From Gammaproteobacteria bacterium (GTDB taxonomy: Bacteria; Pseudomonadota; Gammaproteobacteria; S012-40), in assembly GCA_029881255.1 (NCBI GenBank), contig JAOUMY010000012.1:91738-155737 (forward strand): a DNA stretch of 64,000 nucleotides. The letters run 5' to 3'. The notes beneath the pieces are model-generated. The model was not told where the DNA came from. It did not search any database and saw nothing but the letters and a program-made list of their open reading frames with translations. This document shows positions 1 through 9,444 of this stretch, piece by piece. The position numbers were made by a program, and so were the translations under genes. Each line of letters opens with the position of its first letter. The stretch's first letter is position 1.

Positions 1-251
1 CCGACACGTAAGGCAATGACGCGAGCGATATTGGCTTCATCTGCGCCCGGCATAACACAGCCTACAATCACTTCATCAAATTTGTCAGGGGAAAAAGGTT
101 GACGCTGCACCAATGGTTTTGCTGCGCCTACGCCGAGATCAGCGGCAACAAATGGACCTGTTTTTCCCCTGGCTTTCAGAAAAGGGGTACGACAACCGTC
201 GACGATATAAACTGGTTTATTACCAAACGCTTTGTGTGCCCGAGTACTCAT
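1..251 (-). CDS. Thiolase (acetyl-CoA acyltransferase), N-terminal part, cut by window edge
   Basis: The first 83 codons of a thiolase-family protein run off the left edge of the window. The start is ATG at 251, preceded by GAGG about 7 bases upstream and lying 10 bases after the fadE stop, so the two genes are co-transcribed. The translation includes VYIVDGCRTPF near residue 14 and DEVIVGCVMPGADEANIAR near residue 60, both typical of the N-terminal half of degradative thiolases (FadA/FadI type). The active-site cysteine, normally near residue 90, is beyond the window. By family it performs the last thiolytic step of fatty acid beta-oxidation, in the cytoplasm. FadA versus FadI subtype cannot be decided from this fragment. 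Confidence 0.85.
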   Translation of the reverse strand, partial: MSTRAHKAFGNKPVYIVDGCRTPFLKARGKTGPFVAADLGVGAAKPLVQRQPFSPDKFDEVIVGCVMPGADEANIARVIALRV

Positions 252-261
252 GTTCTCATCC

Positions 262-2694
262 TCAAGATTTCAGTTTGAATTCGCTCGGCGCGAAATCATC
301 AACTTTAATAATTTCACGTCGAAGCGCATCATAAGACAGAATCTGATCGGCCTCTTGCTGCGAGATTATTTTCTCGCTCACGGCCTTGTTCACCATATCT
401 TTATAGCTTATCGAGATTACCTTTAGCTTACCTTCCTTGCGAGCTTTTTGGATCAGTTTTTCGATTCGTTCTATACCAGGTAAATCTTTTAACGCCTGTT
501 CAAGACGCCCGACTTGTTCATTCTGATCAGACGGCACGAATATTCCCGATGTTAAGCGATCGCGTGATGCAGAATCGGCGAGCAAGTTTCTTGAGACTTT
601 GTGGCCTAAATCGTCAGACGGTGGCGCAAAAGTACGGCCCAGTGGAAAACAGATAAAACGCAGGAATTGGCCGAGGATGCGATTCGGAAAGTTTTTACAA
701 ATACCGTACAAAGCCTCCTGAATTCCGTATAAACAATCATCAAGCGCCCAACGCAGAAATGGCAAATCCTCTTCAGGACGTCCATCGTCTTCATAACGTT
801 TCAATGTCGCAGAGGCGAGATAGAGCATACTCAACGCGTCAGCAAGACGACCCGATAATTTTTCCTTGCGCTTGAGAGCACCGCCAAGAGACAACATCGC
901 GACATCGGACACGAACGCAAAAGCACTGGACATACGCGTCAGATGTTGGAAATATCGCTCGTTCTTGCCGACCATAGGGACTAATGCCAGTCGTGATCCC
1001 GTTAATCCAAAGAACAGACTTCTAAAACAGTTTGCCAGCGAGAAACTGATATGTCCGCGTATCGCCTGATCGAAGTCTTCAGACGCCTTACGTAAATCCT
1101 GTTCGTGTGCTGCCTGCATTTCTTTCAACACAAAAGGATGACAGCGTATCGCACCCTGACCATAGACGATCATACTACGTGTAAGAATGTTGGCTCCTTC
1201 CACTGTGATGCTGATCGGTATAGCCTGGTACAGCTTGCCGAAAATATTATGTGGGCCGAGACAAATACCTGCACCACCTTGTACGTCCATGGCATCATTG
1301 ACGGCCTTACGCATACGCTCAGTGAGATTGTATTTAAGTATAGCGGATACAACCGACGGGCTCTCTCCCATATCGAGAGCACCAGCACTCATGGTGCGCG
1401 CAGAGTCACACATATAGGCATAACCACCGATGCGTGCGAGCGGCTCTTCTACACCTTCGAAATAGCCAATCGGCGTTTTAAACTGTTTACGAATTCGTGC
1501 ATAAGCACCCACTGCACGGGCTGCGAATTTTGCGCCACCCACACTCAATGCAGGAAGTGAAATCGAGCGACCAGCAGCTAGACATTCGACCAGCATGCGC
1601 CAGCCATTACCAGCCTGTTTGTGTCCACCAATGATCCAGTCAATAGGGATGAATACATCGTCACCGCTATTTGGACCGTTCTGGAAGGCAATACTCAAAG
1701 GGTGGTGTCGTCGACCGATGTTGACACCTTCGTGATCCGTTGGGATGAGCGCACAGGTAATACCCAACTCCTCAGTATCTCCAAGAAGATGATCCGGGTC
1801 ATAGAGTTTAAATGCGAGACCAAGCACAGTCGCGACCGGACCCAGGGTGATATAACGCTTGTCCCAGGTAACGCGTATTCCTAGTGTTTCTTTACCTTTG
1901 TAGGTGCCGCGGCAAACCACACCAATATCAGGAATTGCACCGGCATCACTACCAGCCTCAGGGCTGGTCAGTGCGAAACATGGGATTTCTTTTCCGACGG
2001 CGAGATTCGGCAGATAGTGCTGTTTTTGATCTTCGGTACCGTAGCGGTGCAGCAATTCTGCTGGGCCCAATGAATTTGGCACCATTACCGTTACAGCGGT
2101 CGCAACGCTGCGTGTAGAGATTTTCATAACTACAGCAGAGTGGGCGAGGGCAGAGAATTCGAGGCCGCCATATTTTTTCGGAATAATCATTCCGAAAAAT
2201 TTATTGTCTTTGATGAATTGCCATACTTCTTCCGGAAGATCATTGAGCTCTTGGTTAATCTTCCAGTCATCGAGCATTGAGCACAATTGCTCAACTGGAC
2301 CGTCTAAAAATGCCTGTTCTTCCGTACTCAGCGCTGGTTTTGGATATTGAAGCAGTTCGTTCCAATCTGGATTACCGGAAAAAAGATGAGCGTCCCACCA
2401 CACCGTTCCGGCTTCTATGGCATCCTGTTCGGTCTTGGACATGGGTGGAAGAATTTTCCGAAAGATATCGAGTATTCTGTCAGTCACCAGTGTCGTGCGT
2501 AAGGTGTCTATGTTGAGGATGACGGCCACTGCCAAAAACACAAACCACCCAGCGCCCAGCAAAACACCACCTTCAAGCAGGAAACTGGACAACAAAAGGT
2601 AAATGGCAAATGCCAAAGTCCAGGTTTTAAGTGCCGCCTGGCGAAAGGCCAGTACCCCAGCGAGAATTATTCCAATCAATACTGCTAAAAGCAC
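262..2694 (-). CDS. fadE: FadE-type acyl-CoA dehydrogenase
   Basis: This 810-residue protein matches the unusually long gammaproteobacterial FadE (about 814 residues in E. coli), which oxidises acyl-CoA to enoyl-CoA in the first step of beta-oxidation. Two hydrophobic segments occupy residues 1-60, followed by the acyl-CoA dehydrogenase core (residues about 80-520, with ALTSPEAGSDAG and DVQGGAGICLGPHNIFGK) and a FadE-specific C-terminal extension. The start codon is GTG with GGAG about 8 bases upstream. Ten bases separate it from the thiolase gene, which supports a beta-oxidation operon. Family assignment is firm; substrate chain length cannot be read from sequence. Confidence 0.95.
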   Translation of the reverse strand: MLLAVLIGIILAGVLAFRQAALKTWTLAFAIYLLLSSFLLEGGVLLGAGWFVFLAVAVILNIDTLRTTLVTDRILDIFRKILPPMSKTEQDAIEAGTVWWDAHLFSGNPDWNELLQYPKPALSTEEQAFLDGPVEQLCSMLDDWKINQELNDLPEEVWQFIKDNKFFGMIIPKKYGGLEFSALAHSAVVMKISTRSVATAVTVMVPNSLGPAELLHRYGTEDQKQHYLPNLAVGKEIPCFALTSPEAGSDAGAIPDIGVVCRGTYKGKETLGIRVTWDKRYITLGPVATVLGLAFKLYDPDHLLGDTEELGITCALIPTDHEGVNIGRRHHPLSIAFQNGPNSGDDVFIPIDWIIGGHKQAGNGWRMLVECLAAGRSISLPALSVGGAKFAARAVGAYARIRKQFKTPIGYFEGVEEPLARIGGYAYMCDSARTMSAGALDMGESPSVVSAILKYNLTERMRKAVNDAMDVQGGAGICLGPHNIFGKLYQAIPISITVEGANILTRSMIVYGQGAIRCHPFVLKEMQAAHEQDLRKASEDFDQAIRGHISFSLANCFRSLFFGLTGSRLALVPMVGKNERYFQHLTRMSSAFAFVSDVAMLSLGGALKRKEKLSGRLADALSMLYLASATLKRYEDDGRPEEDLPFLRWALDDCLYGIQEALYGICKNFPNRILGQFLRFICFPLGRTFAPPSDDLGHKVSRNLLADSASRDRLTSGIFVPSDQNEQVGRLEQALKDLPGIERIEKLIQKARKEGKLKVISISYKDMVNKAVSEKIISQQEADQILSYDALRREIIKVDDFAPSEFKLKS

Positions 2695-2797
2695 GCCACT
2701 ATCTCCTTTTCTTACGAATGCCTATGCCTTATTCAACCCTAAAACTCCGGATTAGGGTCGTCTACACAATAACGACATATATTCTCCTTTCTTTATC

Positions 2798-3931
2798 CTA
2801 ATTTGCGGCTATTTGAATCGCCTTTTGAATCGTTTCTAGTGGGGTATAGTAATGCGGAGAAAATCGAATTCCGCCACCTCTCAGGGCACAAAGTACGTTT
2901 GCACTCTTTAATCGATTCCAAACTTTTTCAGATGTTTCATGTTGGTGCTGAAAATTGACAATACCGGAAAGAAACTGTGGTTCGGTCCGCATATTCAATC
3001 GTAATGACGGGTGTTCGTGTATTGAATCTATCATGTATTGTGTTCGTTCCAATACTTTCTTCTCAACTTCGTCCAACCCAATCTCAAGTAGCAAGGAAAG
3101 GCTTGCGTTGAACGCCACTATTCCAAGCATATTTGGACTGCCACATTCAAAGCGTTGTCCACTTTCCGCAACTTGCCAATGGTTTTTGTCGAATACTCCC
3201 GCATCTTTGACCATGTGCCAGCCATATTGATTCAGTTTCAACAGATCCCTTGCTTTTGGTGTCGAATAAAACAATGCGATGCCTTCCGGACCTAATAACC
3301 ATTTATGCGCGTCAGCCACTACGAAATCGGCATGGCAAGTTTTTACATTGAATTTAAGTGCGCCCAAGCTCTGGATGGCATCGACACAAAACAGAATGTC
3401 CTTACTGCGACAAAATACGCCCAGAACTTCCAGATTCATTCTTGTTCCACTGGCGTATTGAACAGAGCTTACTGAAAGTAGTTTTGTATTGTCATCACAG
3501 AGGCTTATAAGCGCCTCTTCGGGGGATGAAGTTAAAGCAAGTTCTGCCATTCTGGTCTGCACCCCAAATCGATCGGATAGGGATTCCCACACAATTCGGT
3601 TGGAGGGGAATTCCTCGGAAGCGATAACCACATTGTCCCCAGCTTGCCATTCCAGACCATAGGCGATCACCGACAAGCCTTCGGAGGTGTTTTTCAAAAG
3701 AGCAATATCGTCGGTTGAATCTGCATTTAGTAACGTTTTAATCTGTTCTCTCAGCTGTAATTCACGTTTAAGCCATTGAATATAGTCTTTAGACCCGTAG
3801 CTGAGATTTTCATCAACAAAACGACGAATAGCGTCTCCAGTACGACGGGGCCAGGGTGCTACCGCCGCGTGATTTAGGTGGAAAATTTGGTCGCTAAGCA
3901 ACCATTCGGTACTGGACGTTGGGTTAGCCAT
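2798..3931 (-). CDS. Class V aminotransferase (cysteine desulfurase / epimerase-like)
   Basis: PLP-dependent fold-type I enzyme of the aminotransferase class V family. Visible landmarks are LNHAAVAPWPRR near the N-terminus, SVSSVQYASG, the PLP-contact aspartate region CVDAIQSLGA, and DAHKWLLGPEG, whose lysine should form the Schiff base. The C-terminal region RGGGIRFSPHYY binds the carboxylate in relatives. I prefer ATG at 3931 over the upstream GTG at 3940, because GGAG lies just before the ATG. It does not show the cysteine-containing loop of IscS/SufS, so cysteine desulfurase activity is doubtful; isopenicillin-N-epimerase-like or a transaminase on an unknown amino acid is as likely. It is about 100 bases from fadE on the same strand but of unclear relation to it. 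Confidence 0.85.
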   Translation of the reverse strand: MANPTSSTEWLLSDQIFHLNHAAVAPWPRRTGDAIRRFVDENLSYGSKDYIQWLKRELQLREQIKTLLNADSTDDIALLKNTSEGLSVIAYGLEWQAGDNVVIASEEFPSNRIVWESLSDRFGVQTRMAELALTSSPEEALISLCDDNTKLLSVSSVQYASGTRMNLEVLGVFCRSKDILFCVDAIQSLGALKFNVKTCHADFVVADAHKWLLGPEGIALFYSTPKARDLLKLNQYGWHMVKDAGVFDKNHWQVAESGQRFECGSPNMLGIVAFNASLSLLLEIGLDEVEKKVLERTQYMIDSIHEHPSLRLNMRTEPQFLSGIVNFQHQHETSEKVWNRLKSANVLCALRGGGIRFSPHYYTPLETIQKAIQIAAN

Positions 3932-4147
3932 GATCTCCACTACGTTTAGGTGACTTGATTTTAACCTACTGTATTACTAGACTTAGTTGTAACGATTTAT
4001 TCGTATAGATTAGATGAAAATCTCATAAAAACAATATGATGAGTAGTTTAAAAAAAATAAATAGGCACAGCTGAGCCTGCGCGTTCGGACACAATAGCTA
4101 CAACGCAGATACAGTTTTTGTCGATAGATACACGTTGGGAAGGGAAA

Positions 4148-7072
4148 ATGCCGATTGGGTACATTCGTATCACCGTAGTGGCGATGCTGATGTTTTGCTT
4201 CGCGATGCCGCTTGCTGCCATGCAGGGGCAGACGGTGCTATTGCCTACAGCCGCCAGTGATGGCTTTATCGTCAAATTCAAATCCACCTCTTCTCGAGCC
4301 AGCCAGCAGAATACCCTAGCCACCGCCGGACTAAAGACAGTAGAGCGTTTTGCACTCACAAGTGGATTGAGCTTCGTCCAAACCGTCACCGGGCAAAACA
4401 AGACAAATGCGCTGTCCACGCTCCAACAAAATCCCGCAATCGAATACGTCGAGCCGAACTATCTGGTCCAAGTTGAGGTCGTTCCAAATGACCCGGACTT
4501 CAATAGACAATACGGACTCAGCAATAGTGGCCAGAACGGCGGCGCCCGCAACGCGGATATCAGTGCGCCCGAAGCTTGGGATCTTACGACTGGCGAAGGG
4601 GCATTAATCGCTGTGGTCGATACGGGTGTCGACTATAACCACCCAGATCTGAGCTCAAACATTTGGATTAACAATGGCGAGGTGCCCAATAACGGCATTG
4701 ATGATGATCACAATGGTTATGTTGATGACATCAGGGGGTGGGATTTTGCGAATAGCGACAATGACCCGATGGATGACCATGGCCATGGTACTCACGTATC
4801 CGGAATAATTGCGGCTCAGGGCAATAATGGTACCGGTGTCGCAGGTGTGAATTGGAAAGCCAGTATCATGGCATTGAAATTCATGGACGGTACGGGCATT
4901 GGATCGACTGTAAACGCTATTCGCGCAATCAATTATGCTGTGGCCATGGGTGCTCGCGTTTCGAATAATAGCTGGGGTGGAGCAGGCTATAGTCAGGCGC
5001 TTTATGACACTATTCAGGCAGCCGCGCAAAAAGGTCATCTCGTTGTGGCCGCTTCAGGAAACGACGGTGTTAATAATGATGACCCCAACACGCCGCATTA
5101 TCCGTCAGGCTACAATCTGAACAACATCATTTCAGTCGCGGCAACCGACTCATCGGACAATCGTGCAATATTCTCTAATTTCGGGGCTACTACTGTGGAC
5201 CTGGGGGCACCTGGGGTAAGAATTTACAGTACTTTGCCGGGACGCAGTTACCAGTTTATGGATGGTACTTCTATGGCGGCTCCTTTTGTTACAGGTGTCG
5301 CAGGATTGATTATCTCCCGTTTGCCGGACATCAATATCGATACTTTGGTCAATGCCATCATCAACAATACGGATCCTGTTTCATCAATGACGGGAATTAC
5401 CACGACCGGAGGCAGGTTAAACGCGTTTAAGGCGCTGTCCAGCGTCACCGCAGATATCAAAATCTCTCCAAATACCGCTAATGTCGGAATAAACGATACG
5501 TTGCAATTTTCTGCTCAGGGCGGGACAGCTCCTTATCAGTGGAGCGTAAACAATACGGCACTAGCACAGATTGATAGTCGCGGGTTCTTTCGTGCACTTA
5601 GTGCAGGAAAGGTACAGGTAAATGTAATTGATGCCAGTGGTTTTCGTTCAAATACAGGTGATATCGTCATTAGTGATATCAATATCAGCCCGAATAACGC
5701 GGATCTGATCGTCGGCGAAGTGCTGCAGTTTTCTGTAAGTGGCGGTATCGCGCCCTATGAGTGGCAAACTCCACCCAACGGCATCGGCAGTATCGATAGA
5801 ATAACAGGTTTATTCTCCGCCTTGTCGTCAGGTGTAACGGAAGTTAGTGTTAGAGACAGCACCGGTATCTCAAAAAGCAGTGGCAGCATCCGTATCGTCG
5901 ATATTCAGCCACTGATGATATCTCCAATGAGAGCCGATCTCATGCCCGGAGAAACCCTGGCTTTCCGAGTCAGCGGCGGTACTGCGCCATATACATGGTC
6001 GGTATCGGATAATCTGATCGCTTCTATCGACAATGCCGGGGTGTTAATTGCAAATCAAGCCGGGGCAGTCACCGTAACCGTTACCGATTTAAGCGGCAAT
6101 AGCGTTACTAGCAATGCAATTAACATAAGCGAATTAGCCATCGTTGCGGACAATACCACCGTGCGCATAAACGAGACAGTAAACCTTATCGTCAAAGGTG
6201 GTAAGCCGCCATATCAATGGCGAGTAACAAATTCAAATATCGCCAATGTCGACGCGGAAGGAATTCTTACTGCGGTCAATCCCGGATCGATACGCGTTAC
6301 GATTATGGATGCGAACGGCAACATAGGGCGCTCCCAGGTGATTCTGATTACCAATAGTGCAGCTCTAAACGTTTTTGTTCGCGACAATGTAATTTCAGTG
6401 AACGGAACAACAACCATAAAAGTATCTGGTGGTACACCGCCTTATAACTGGACAAACAGCAATCCTTCCGTGGTGCGTGTGGACGAAAACACTGGAACCG
6501 TTACCGGATTAAGAACCGGGAACGCAGTTATCTCAGTCACAGATAGTACTGGGGTAATGGTCGCTTCAGACACGCTCGAAGTCAGAGCTGTGTTTCTAAC
6601 CCCGGCGAATAGTAATATAGAAGTCGGGCAGACGGTTAGCTACAGCGTTAGCGGAGGCGTAGCGCCATATCGCTGGGAAGTGAGCAACACCGGTATTGCC
6701 TCCATTGATAGCACAGGCCTGCTCAGAGGCATCGCTACAGGGGCGGTAACGGTAAACGTATTCGACCGTGATAATGTGAAGATGTCGGCGACTGTGACCG
6801 TAGTCGCAGCAGGAAGTGGTGGAGCTATTCATCCTTTGGATATACGTCCTTTTACTGCAGTTCTCTCTAGACGCTCTCAAAGCGAATTGTTATTTACCGC
6901 GACCGGTGGCACAGCGCCCTATCGTTTTTCGCTAACTAATACGACGGTTGGAAAGATTAACGCCTCTACAGGTGCCTATATTCCATTTTCTGATGCTCCT
7001 GGAGAGACTAGGATAGTAGTCACGGATGCTGATGGTCACGTTGCCGAAAGCGGTATTATTTCAGTTCAATAG
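4148..7072 (+). CDS. Secreted subtilisin-like serine protease with seven Ig-like repeats
   Basis: Family S8 protease made as a preproprotein. From ATG 4148 (AGGGA 4-5 bases upstream) there is a signal peptide (residues 1-25), an inhibitor-I9-like propeptide (about 40-115) and the catalytic domain (about 135-430). The triad is visible: Asp158 in VVDTGVDYNHPDL, His213 in HGHGTHVSG and Ser375 in DGTSMAAP, so the enzyme is probably active. The remaining 530 residues are seven repeats of about 75-80 residues, each with an SGGTAPYxWS-like motif followed by IASID-x-G and VTVxDxxG, resembling bacterial Ig-like (Big) domains. No sortase, PEP-CTERM or autotransporter tail is seen, so release or loose surface attachment is likely. 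It is a single gene flanked by a divergent aminotransferase. Confidence 0.93.
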   Translation: MPIGYIRITVVAMLMFCFAMPLAAMQGQTVLLPTAASDGFIVKFKSTSSRASQQNTLATAGLKTVERFALTSGLSFVQTVTGQNKTNALSTLQQNPAIEYVEPNYLVQVEVVPNDPDFNRQYGLSNSGQNGGARNADISAPEAWDLTTGEGALIAVVDTGVDYNHPDLSSNIWINNGEVPNNGIDDDHNGYVDDIRGWDFANSDNDPMDDHGHGTHVSGIIAAQGNNGTGVAGVNWKASIMALKFMDGTGIGSTVNAIRAINYAVAMGARVSNNSWGGAGYSQALYDTIQAAAQKGHLVVAASGNDGVNNDDPNTPHYPSGYNLNNIISVAATDSSDNRAIFSNFGATTVDLGAPGVRIYSTLPGRSYQFMDGTSMAAPFVTGVAGLIISRLPDINIDTLVNAIINNTDPVSSMTGITTTGGRLNAFKALSSVTADIKISPNTANVGINDTLQFSAQGGTAPYQWSVNNTALAQIDSRGFFRALSAGKVQVNVIDASGFRSNTGDIVISDINISPNNADLIVGEVLQFSVSGGIAPYEWQTPPNGIGSIDRITGLFSALSSGVTEVSVRDSTGISKSSGSIRIVDIQPLMISPMRADLMPGETLAFRVSGGTAPYTWSVSDNLIASIDNAGVLIANQAGAVTVTVTDLSGNSVTSNAINISELAIVADNTTVRINETVNLIVKGGKPPYQWRVTNSNIANVDAEGILTAVNPGSIRVTIMDANGNIGRSQVILITNSAALNVFVRDNVISVNGTTTIKVSGGTPPYNWTNSNPSVVRVDENTGTVTGLRTGNAVISVTDSTGVMVASDTLEVRAVFLTPANSNIEVGQTVSYSVSGGVAPYRWEVSNTGIASIDSTGLLRGIATGAVTVNVFDRDNVKMSATVTVVAAGSGGAIHPLDIRPFTAVLSRRSQSELLFTATGGTAPYRFSLTNTTVGKINASTGAYIPFSDAPGETRIVVTDADGHVAESGIISVQ
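5450..7069 (+). repeat. Seven tandem Ig-like domain repeats within the subtilase gene
   Basis: The C-terminal half of the protease gene repeats with a period of about 225-250 bases. The GG[TIKV][AP]PY motif is encoded near 5518, 5742, 5976, 6198, 6429, 6654 and 6904. Copies have diverged at DNA level but keep the spacing, and the last copy lacks the tryptophan (PYRFS in place of PYxWS). Such stalks usually place a catalytic domain away from the surface or bind polymers; that role is inferred. Confidence 0.85.
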
Positions 7073-7199
7073 CGTTGAAGTTCAAGCATCTGTCACGGTT
7101 TTTCATACTGTGACATGAGTCTCATTTTGGCCACTTTGCCTGTTCCTGATTTTTTGCCGACCGATAACACTAATACACCGGATTTTCTCAGGAAGATTT

Positions 7200-7577
7200 A
7201 TGTTTAAAGTGCTGTTAGTCGAAGACAACCATATCAACCAGATGGTTGCCTCAAAAATCCTGCGCAAAACCGGCATGCACGTAGATATCGCTACGAATGG
7301 ATTAGAAGCGTTGGACTTGATCAAAACAAACGACTACCAGCTGATTTTGATGGACTGCCATATGCCGAAAATGGATGGCTTTGAGGCAACAAAGAAAATT
7401 CGTGCGATGGGGCTAGACATGCCGGTTATAGCCCTGACAGCCTCGACTGACCAGGAAACACGAGAGCTGTGTTTCAAAGCAGGTATGAATGAGTTCATCA
7501 GTAAACCGGTACGAACTTTGGCTTTGACCGAACGGGTCGCTTATTGGCTCAGCCATCAAATGACGAAAATCGGATAA
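7200..7577 (+). CDS. Stand-alone response regulator receiver domain
   Basis: A 125-residue protein consisting only of a CheY-like receiver domain. Acidic pocket residues are seen in VLLVEDN, the phospho-acceptor aspartate in LMDCHMPKMDG, the threonine/serine position in ALTAS and the lysine in FISKPV. AGGAAG lies 4 bases before the ATG. There is no output domain. The sequence style (EDNHINQMVASKIL) is that of receiver domains usually attached to hybrid kinases, so it may be a phosphotransfer intermediate. No kinase is adjacent; the subtilase ends 127 bases upstream and the next gene is convergent. Confidence 0.9.
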   Translation: MFKVLLVEDNHINQMVASKILRKTGMHVDIATNGLEALDLIKTNDYQLILMDCHMPKMDGFEATKKIRAMGLDMPVIALTASTDQETRELCFKAGMNEFISKPVRTLALTERVAYWLSHQMTKIG

Positions 7578-7597
7578 ATCTTTTCTAAAAAACGACC

Positions 7598-8209
7598 TTA
7601 AGGGCTTTTAACAAACACTCGCGCACTTAGCCCTGTCGCAATTTCAACTGGACGCGTCGCTTCCGTTTCACCATCAAATTGATCGGTTAATAATCCTAAA
7701 TGCAGTTTTTCATCAGAGATTTGGTAAACATCGAAGTAGACCATCTTCACATTATGGGGTAGGTAAGTAATATTTACTGCCTTGTCAATTTCGTATTTGA
7801 CCTCAGTTCCGTAAAGATACTGCAAGTCTTCTGTTCCACCAGTGGAATGAGCTATTGCTTCTAATCGCTTGAAACTAAAATCGATGGGTTGCATCACGGG
7901 TTCTGGAGCGAGAGAGGTATCGATAGAAAAGTTACCCTGCATTCGCAAACTCCACATGCGATTGGGTTGGAGGCAATCATTTTTATTAAATTTTTCATCA
8001 ATGCGAATCGCCTGATCTTTGAAAAATGTGTACGTAGTTCGCTTGGATACAGTCGCGAGTGAGCCGGTAACGCTACCCTGGCGGCCGTTTGCGCATGCCC
8101 CTTCCCATACCGCATGTATAGGAAATTCGGTGGGTTCCTCCTGAGGAAGTCGAGAACAGGCCAAAGGAATAATCAGCAAGCTAAGAACGATTCGAAATGC
8201 AACGGTCAT
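7598..8209 (-). CDS. Putative lipoprotein of unknown function
   Basis: A 203-residue protein beginning with a hydrophobic segment that ends in a lipobox-like LACS, so the mature N-terminus would be lipidated near residue 18. The rest is soluble with mixed beta-rich sequence (YTFFKDQAIRIDEKF, YGTEVKYEIDK) and no family I recognise. The gene converges on the receiver-domain gene with 20 bases between stops. Its start is divergent from nothing, with the oxyR-like gene ending 72 bases beyond. Function unknown. Confidence 0.75.
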   Translation of the reverse strand: MTVAFRIVLSLLIIPLACSRLPQEEPTEFPIHAVWEGACANGRQGSVTGSLATVSKRTTYTFFKDQAIRIDEKFNKNDCLQPNRMWSLRMQGNFSIDTSLAPEPVMQPIDFSFKRLEAIAHSTGGTEDLQYLYGTEVKYEIDKAVNITYLPHNVKMVYFDVYQISDEKLHLGLLTDQFDGETEATRPVEIATGLSARVFVKSP

Positions 8210-8281
8210 GGGTCAAACGGATAGTTACTTCTGAAAGGGCATTATACTTGCGATCTCCCGTTGCTGGAAGACACTACTTAT

Positions 8282-9202
8282 CTATGGAAATACGATATGG
8301 ACCGTGTTCGGCAAATGATCGGCGATTACCTTGCACAGCGCCTGTAGGGCCTGTTTTCGTGGAAAACTACGGCGTGTTACAAGTGAGATTCTACGCGATG
8401 CGTTACGTATAGAGAGCTGCTGGGCGACGACGCCACTTCCTGTTGTCCACGAGGCCTGCATTGCAAGCGCGGGAACAACAGTTAGACCAAATCCAGCACG
8501 TACCATCTGGATGAGAGTTTCCAGACTAGCCGCGCGTAAATCGGCAAAGTCGCCACCTCGCGTTCTGTCTTCCATATGAAACATCGCCATGGCCTGATCA
8601 GCAAGGCAATGGCCTTCAGCGAGCAACAGAATATTTTCCCCTTTCAGATCACGGGCGGTGATTTTGTCGCTGGTATAGAATGCGTGCTTACGTGGATATG
8701 CGATCCAGAATGGCTCGTCAAAAAGCGCCGTGGTATCGAATTCCTGGTCATCCACATCGGTTGCAAGCAATGCTGCGTCTATCTCGTGATTCCTAAGGCG
8801 CTCAAGTAGAACATCTGTGAGTTCTTCTGACAGCACAAGTTTTAGTTGAGGAAACTGTTGTTGCAAAGGCGAGATGATTAACGGTATTAGATAGGGACTG
8901 AGTGTTGGAATTGCGCCTATGCGCAACGGCCCAGCCAATGGATCCTGGTGGGCCATTGCCAGCTGCTGCATTGCGTCGACTTTTTCCATGATCTCACGGG
9001 CGTGACGCAATAATAATTCACCGATAGGGGTAATCTCTACGGATCGATTGGTGCGTTCAAACAATATTGCACCTAACTCCTCTTCCAATTTTTTCAATTG
9101 ACCACTTAATGTTGGTTGACTTACAAAACAACGTTGCGCAGCTTTACCAAAATGACGATAGTCAGCAACGGCAATGAAGTATTGTAGATCTCGTATATTC
9201 AT
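8282..9202 (-). CDS. OxyR-like LysR-family regulator lacking the resolving cysteine
   Basis: LysR-type regulator of about 306 residues from ATG 9202; a longer TTG frame to 9241 exists but MNIRDLQYF is the usual OxyR beginning. The N-terminal winged helix has FGKAAQRCFVSQPTLSGQLKKLEEELG, and the effector domain keeps GHCLADQAM, aligned with the peroxidatic Cys199 segment of E. coli OxyR (GHCLRDQAM). The position of the disulfide partner Cys208 (GFCFEAG in E. coli) is here MFHMED, with no cysteine. It may therefore sense peroxide by a one-cysteine mechanism, or not be a peroxide sensor. No catalase or peroxiredoxin gene is adjacent. It probably regulates unlinked targets. Confidence 0.85.
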   Translation of the reverse strand: MNIRDLQYFIAVADYRHFGKAAQRCFVSQPTLSGQLKKLEEELGAILFERTNRSVEITPIGELLLRHAREIMEKVDAMQQLAMAHQDPLAGPLRIGAIPTLSPYLIPLIISPLQQQFPQLKLVLSEELTDVLLERLRNHEIDAALLATDVDDQEFDTTALFDEPFWIAYPRKHAFYTSDKITARDLKGENILLLAEGHCLADQAMAMFHMEDRTRGGDFADLRAASLETLIQMVRAGFGLTVVPALAMQASWTTGSGVVAQQLSIRNASRRISLVTRRSFPRKQALQALCKVIADHLPNTVHIVFP

Positions 9203-9444
9203 TTTGTGTCTGTCTGTAAGTGTGTTTGGAGGCTTTTCCAAAAGGGATATAGCAGATTTTGCCGATGAATCACAGCCTGGGAGTAGAGCGTAACGGTTTT
9301 GTTTTGGTGACTGTCTCCTTGAGTTTATTGAGAGGGGAGAGGGAAATGAGATGGTATTAGCGCGTGTCGTGCCAGTGAGGATGGCGCAAGCACTTGGTGA
9401 ATTAGGGGCACGAAAGAAGAGGAATGGAGGTAATCCAATCGCAC

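Noticed and set aside
2798..3931. Cysteine desulfurase supplying sulfur to dsr
   Set aside because: Class V fold is clear, but the catalytic cysteine loop of IscS/SufS is not visible and the gene is far from dsr.
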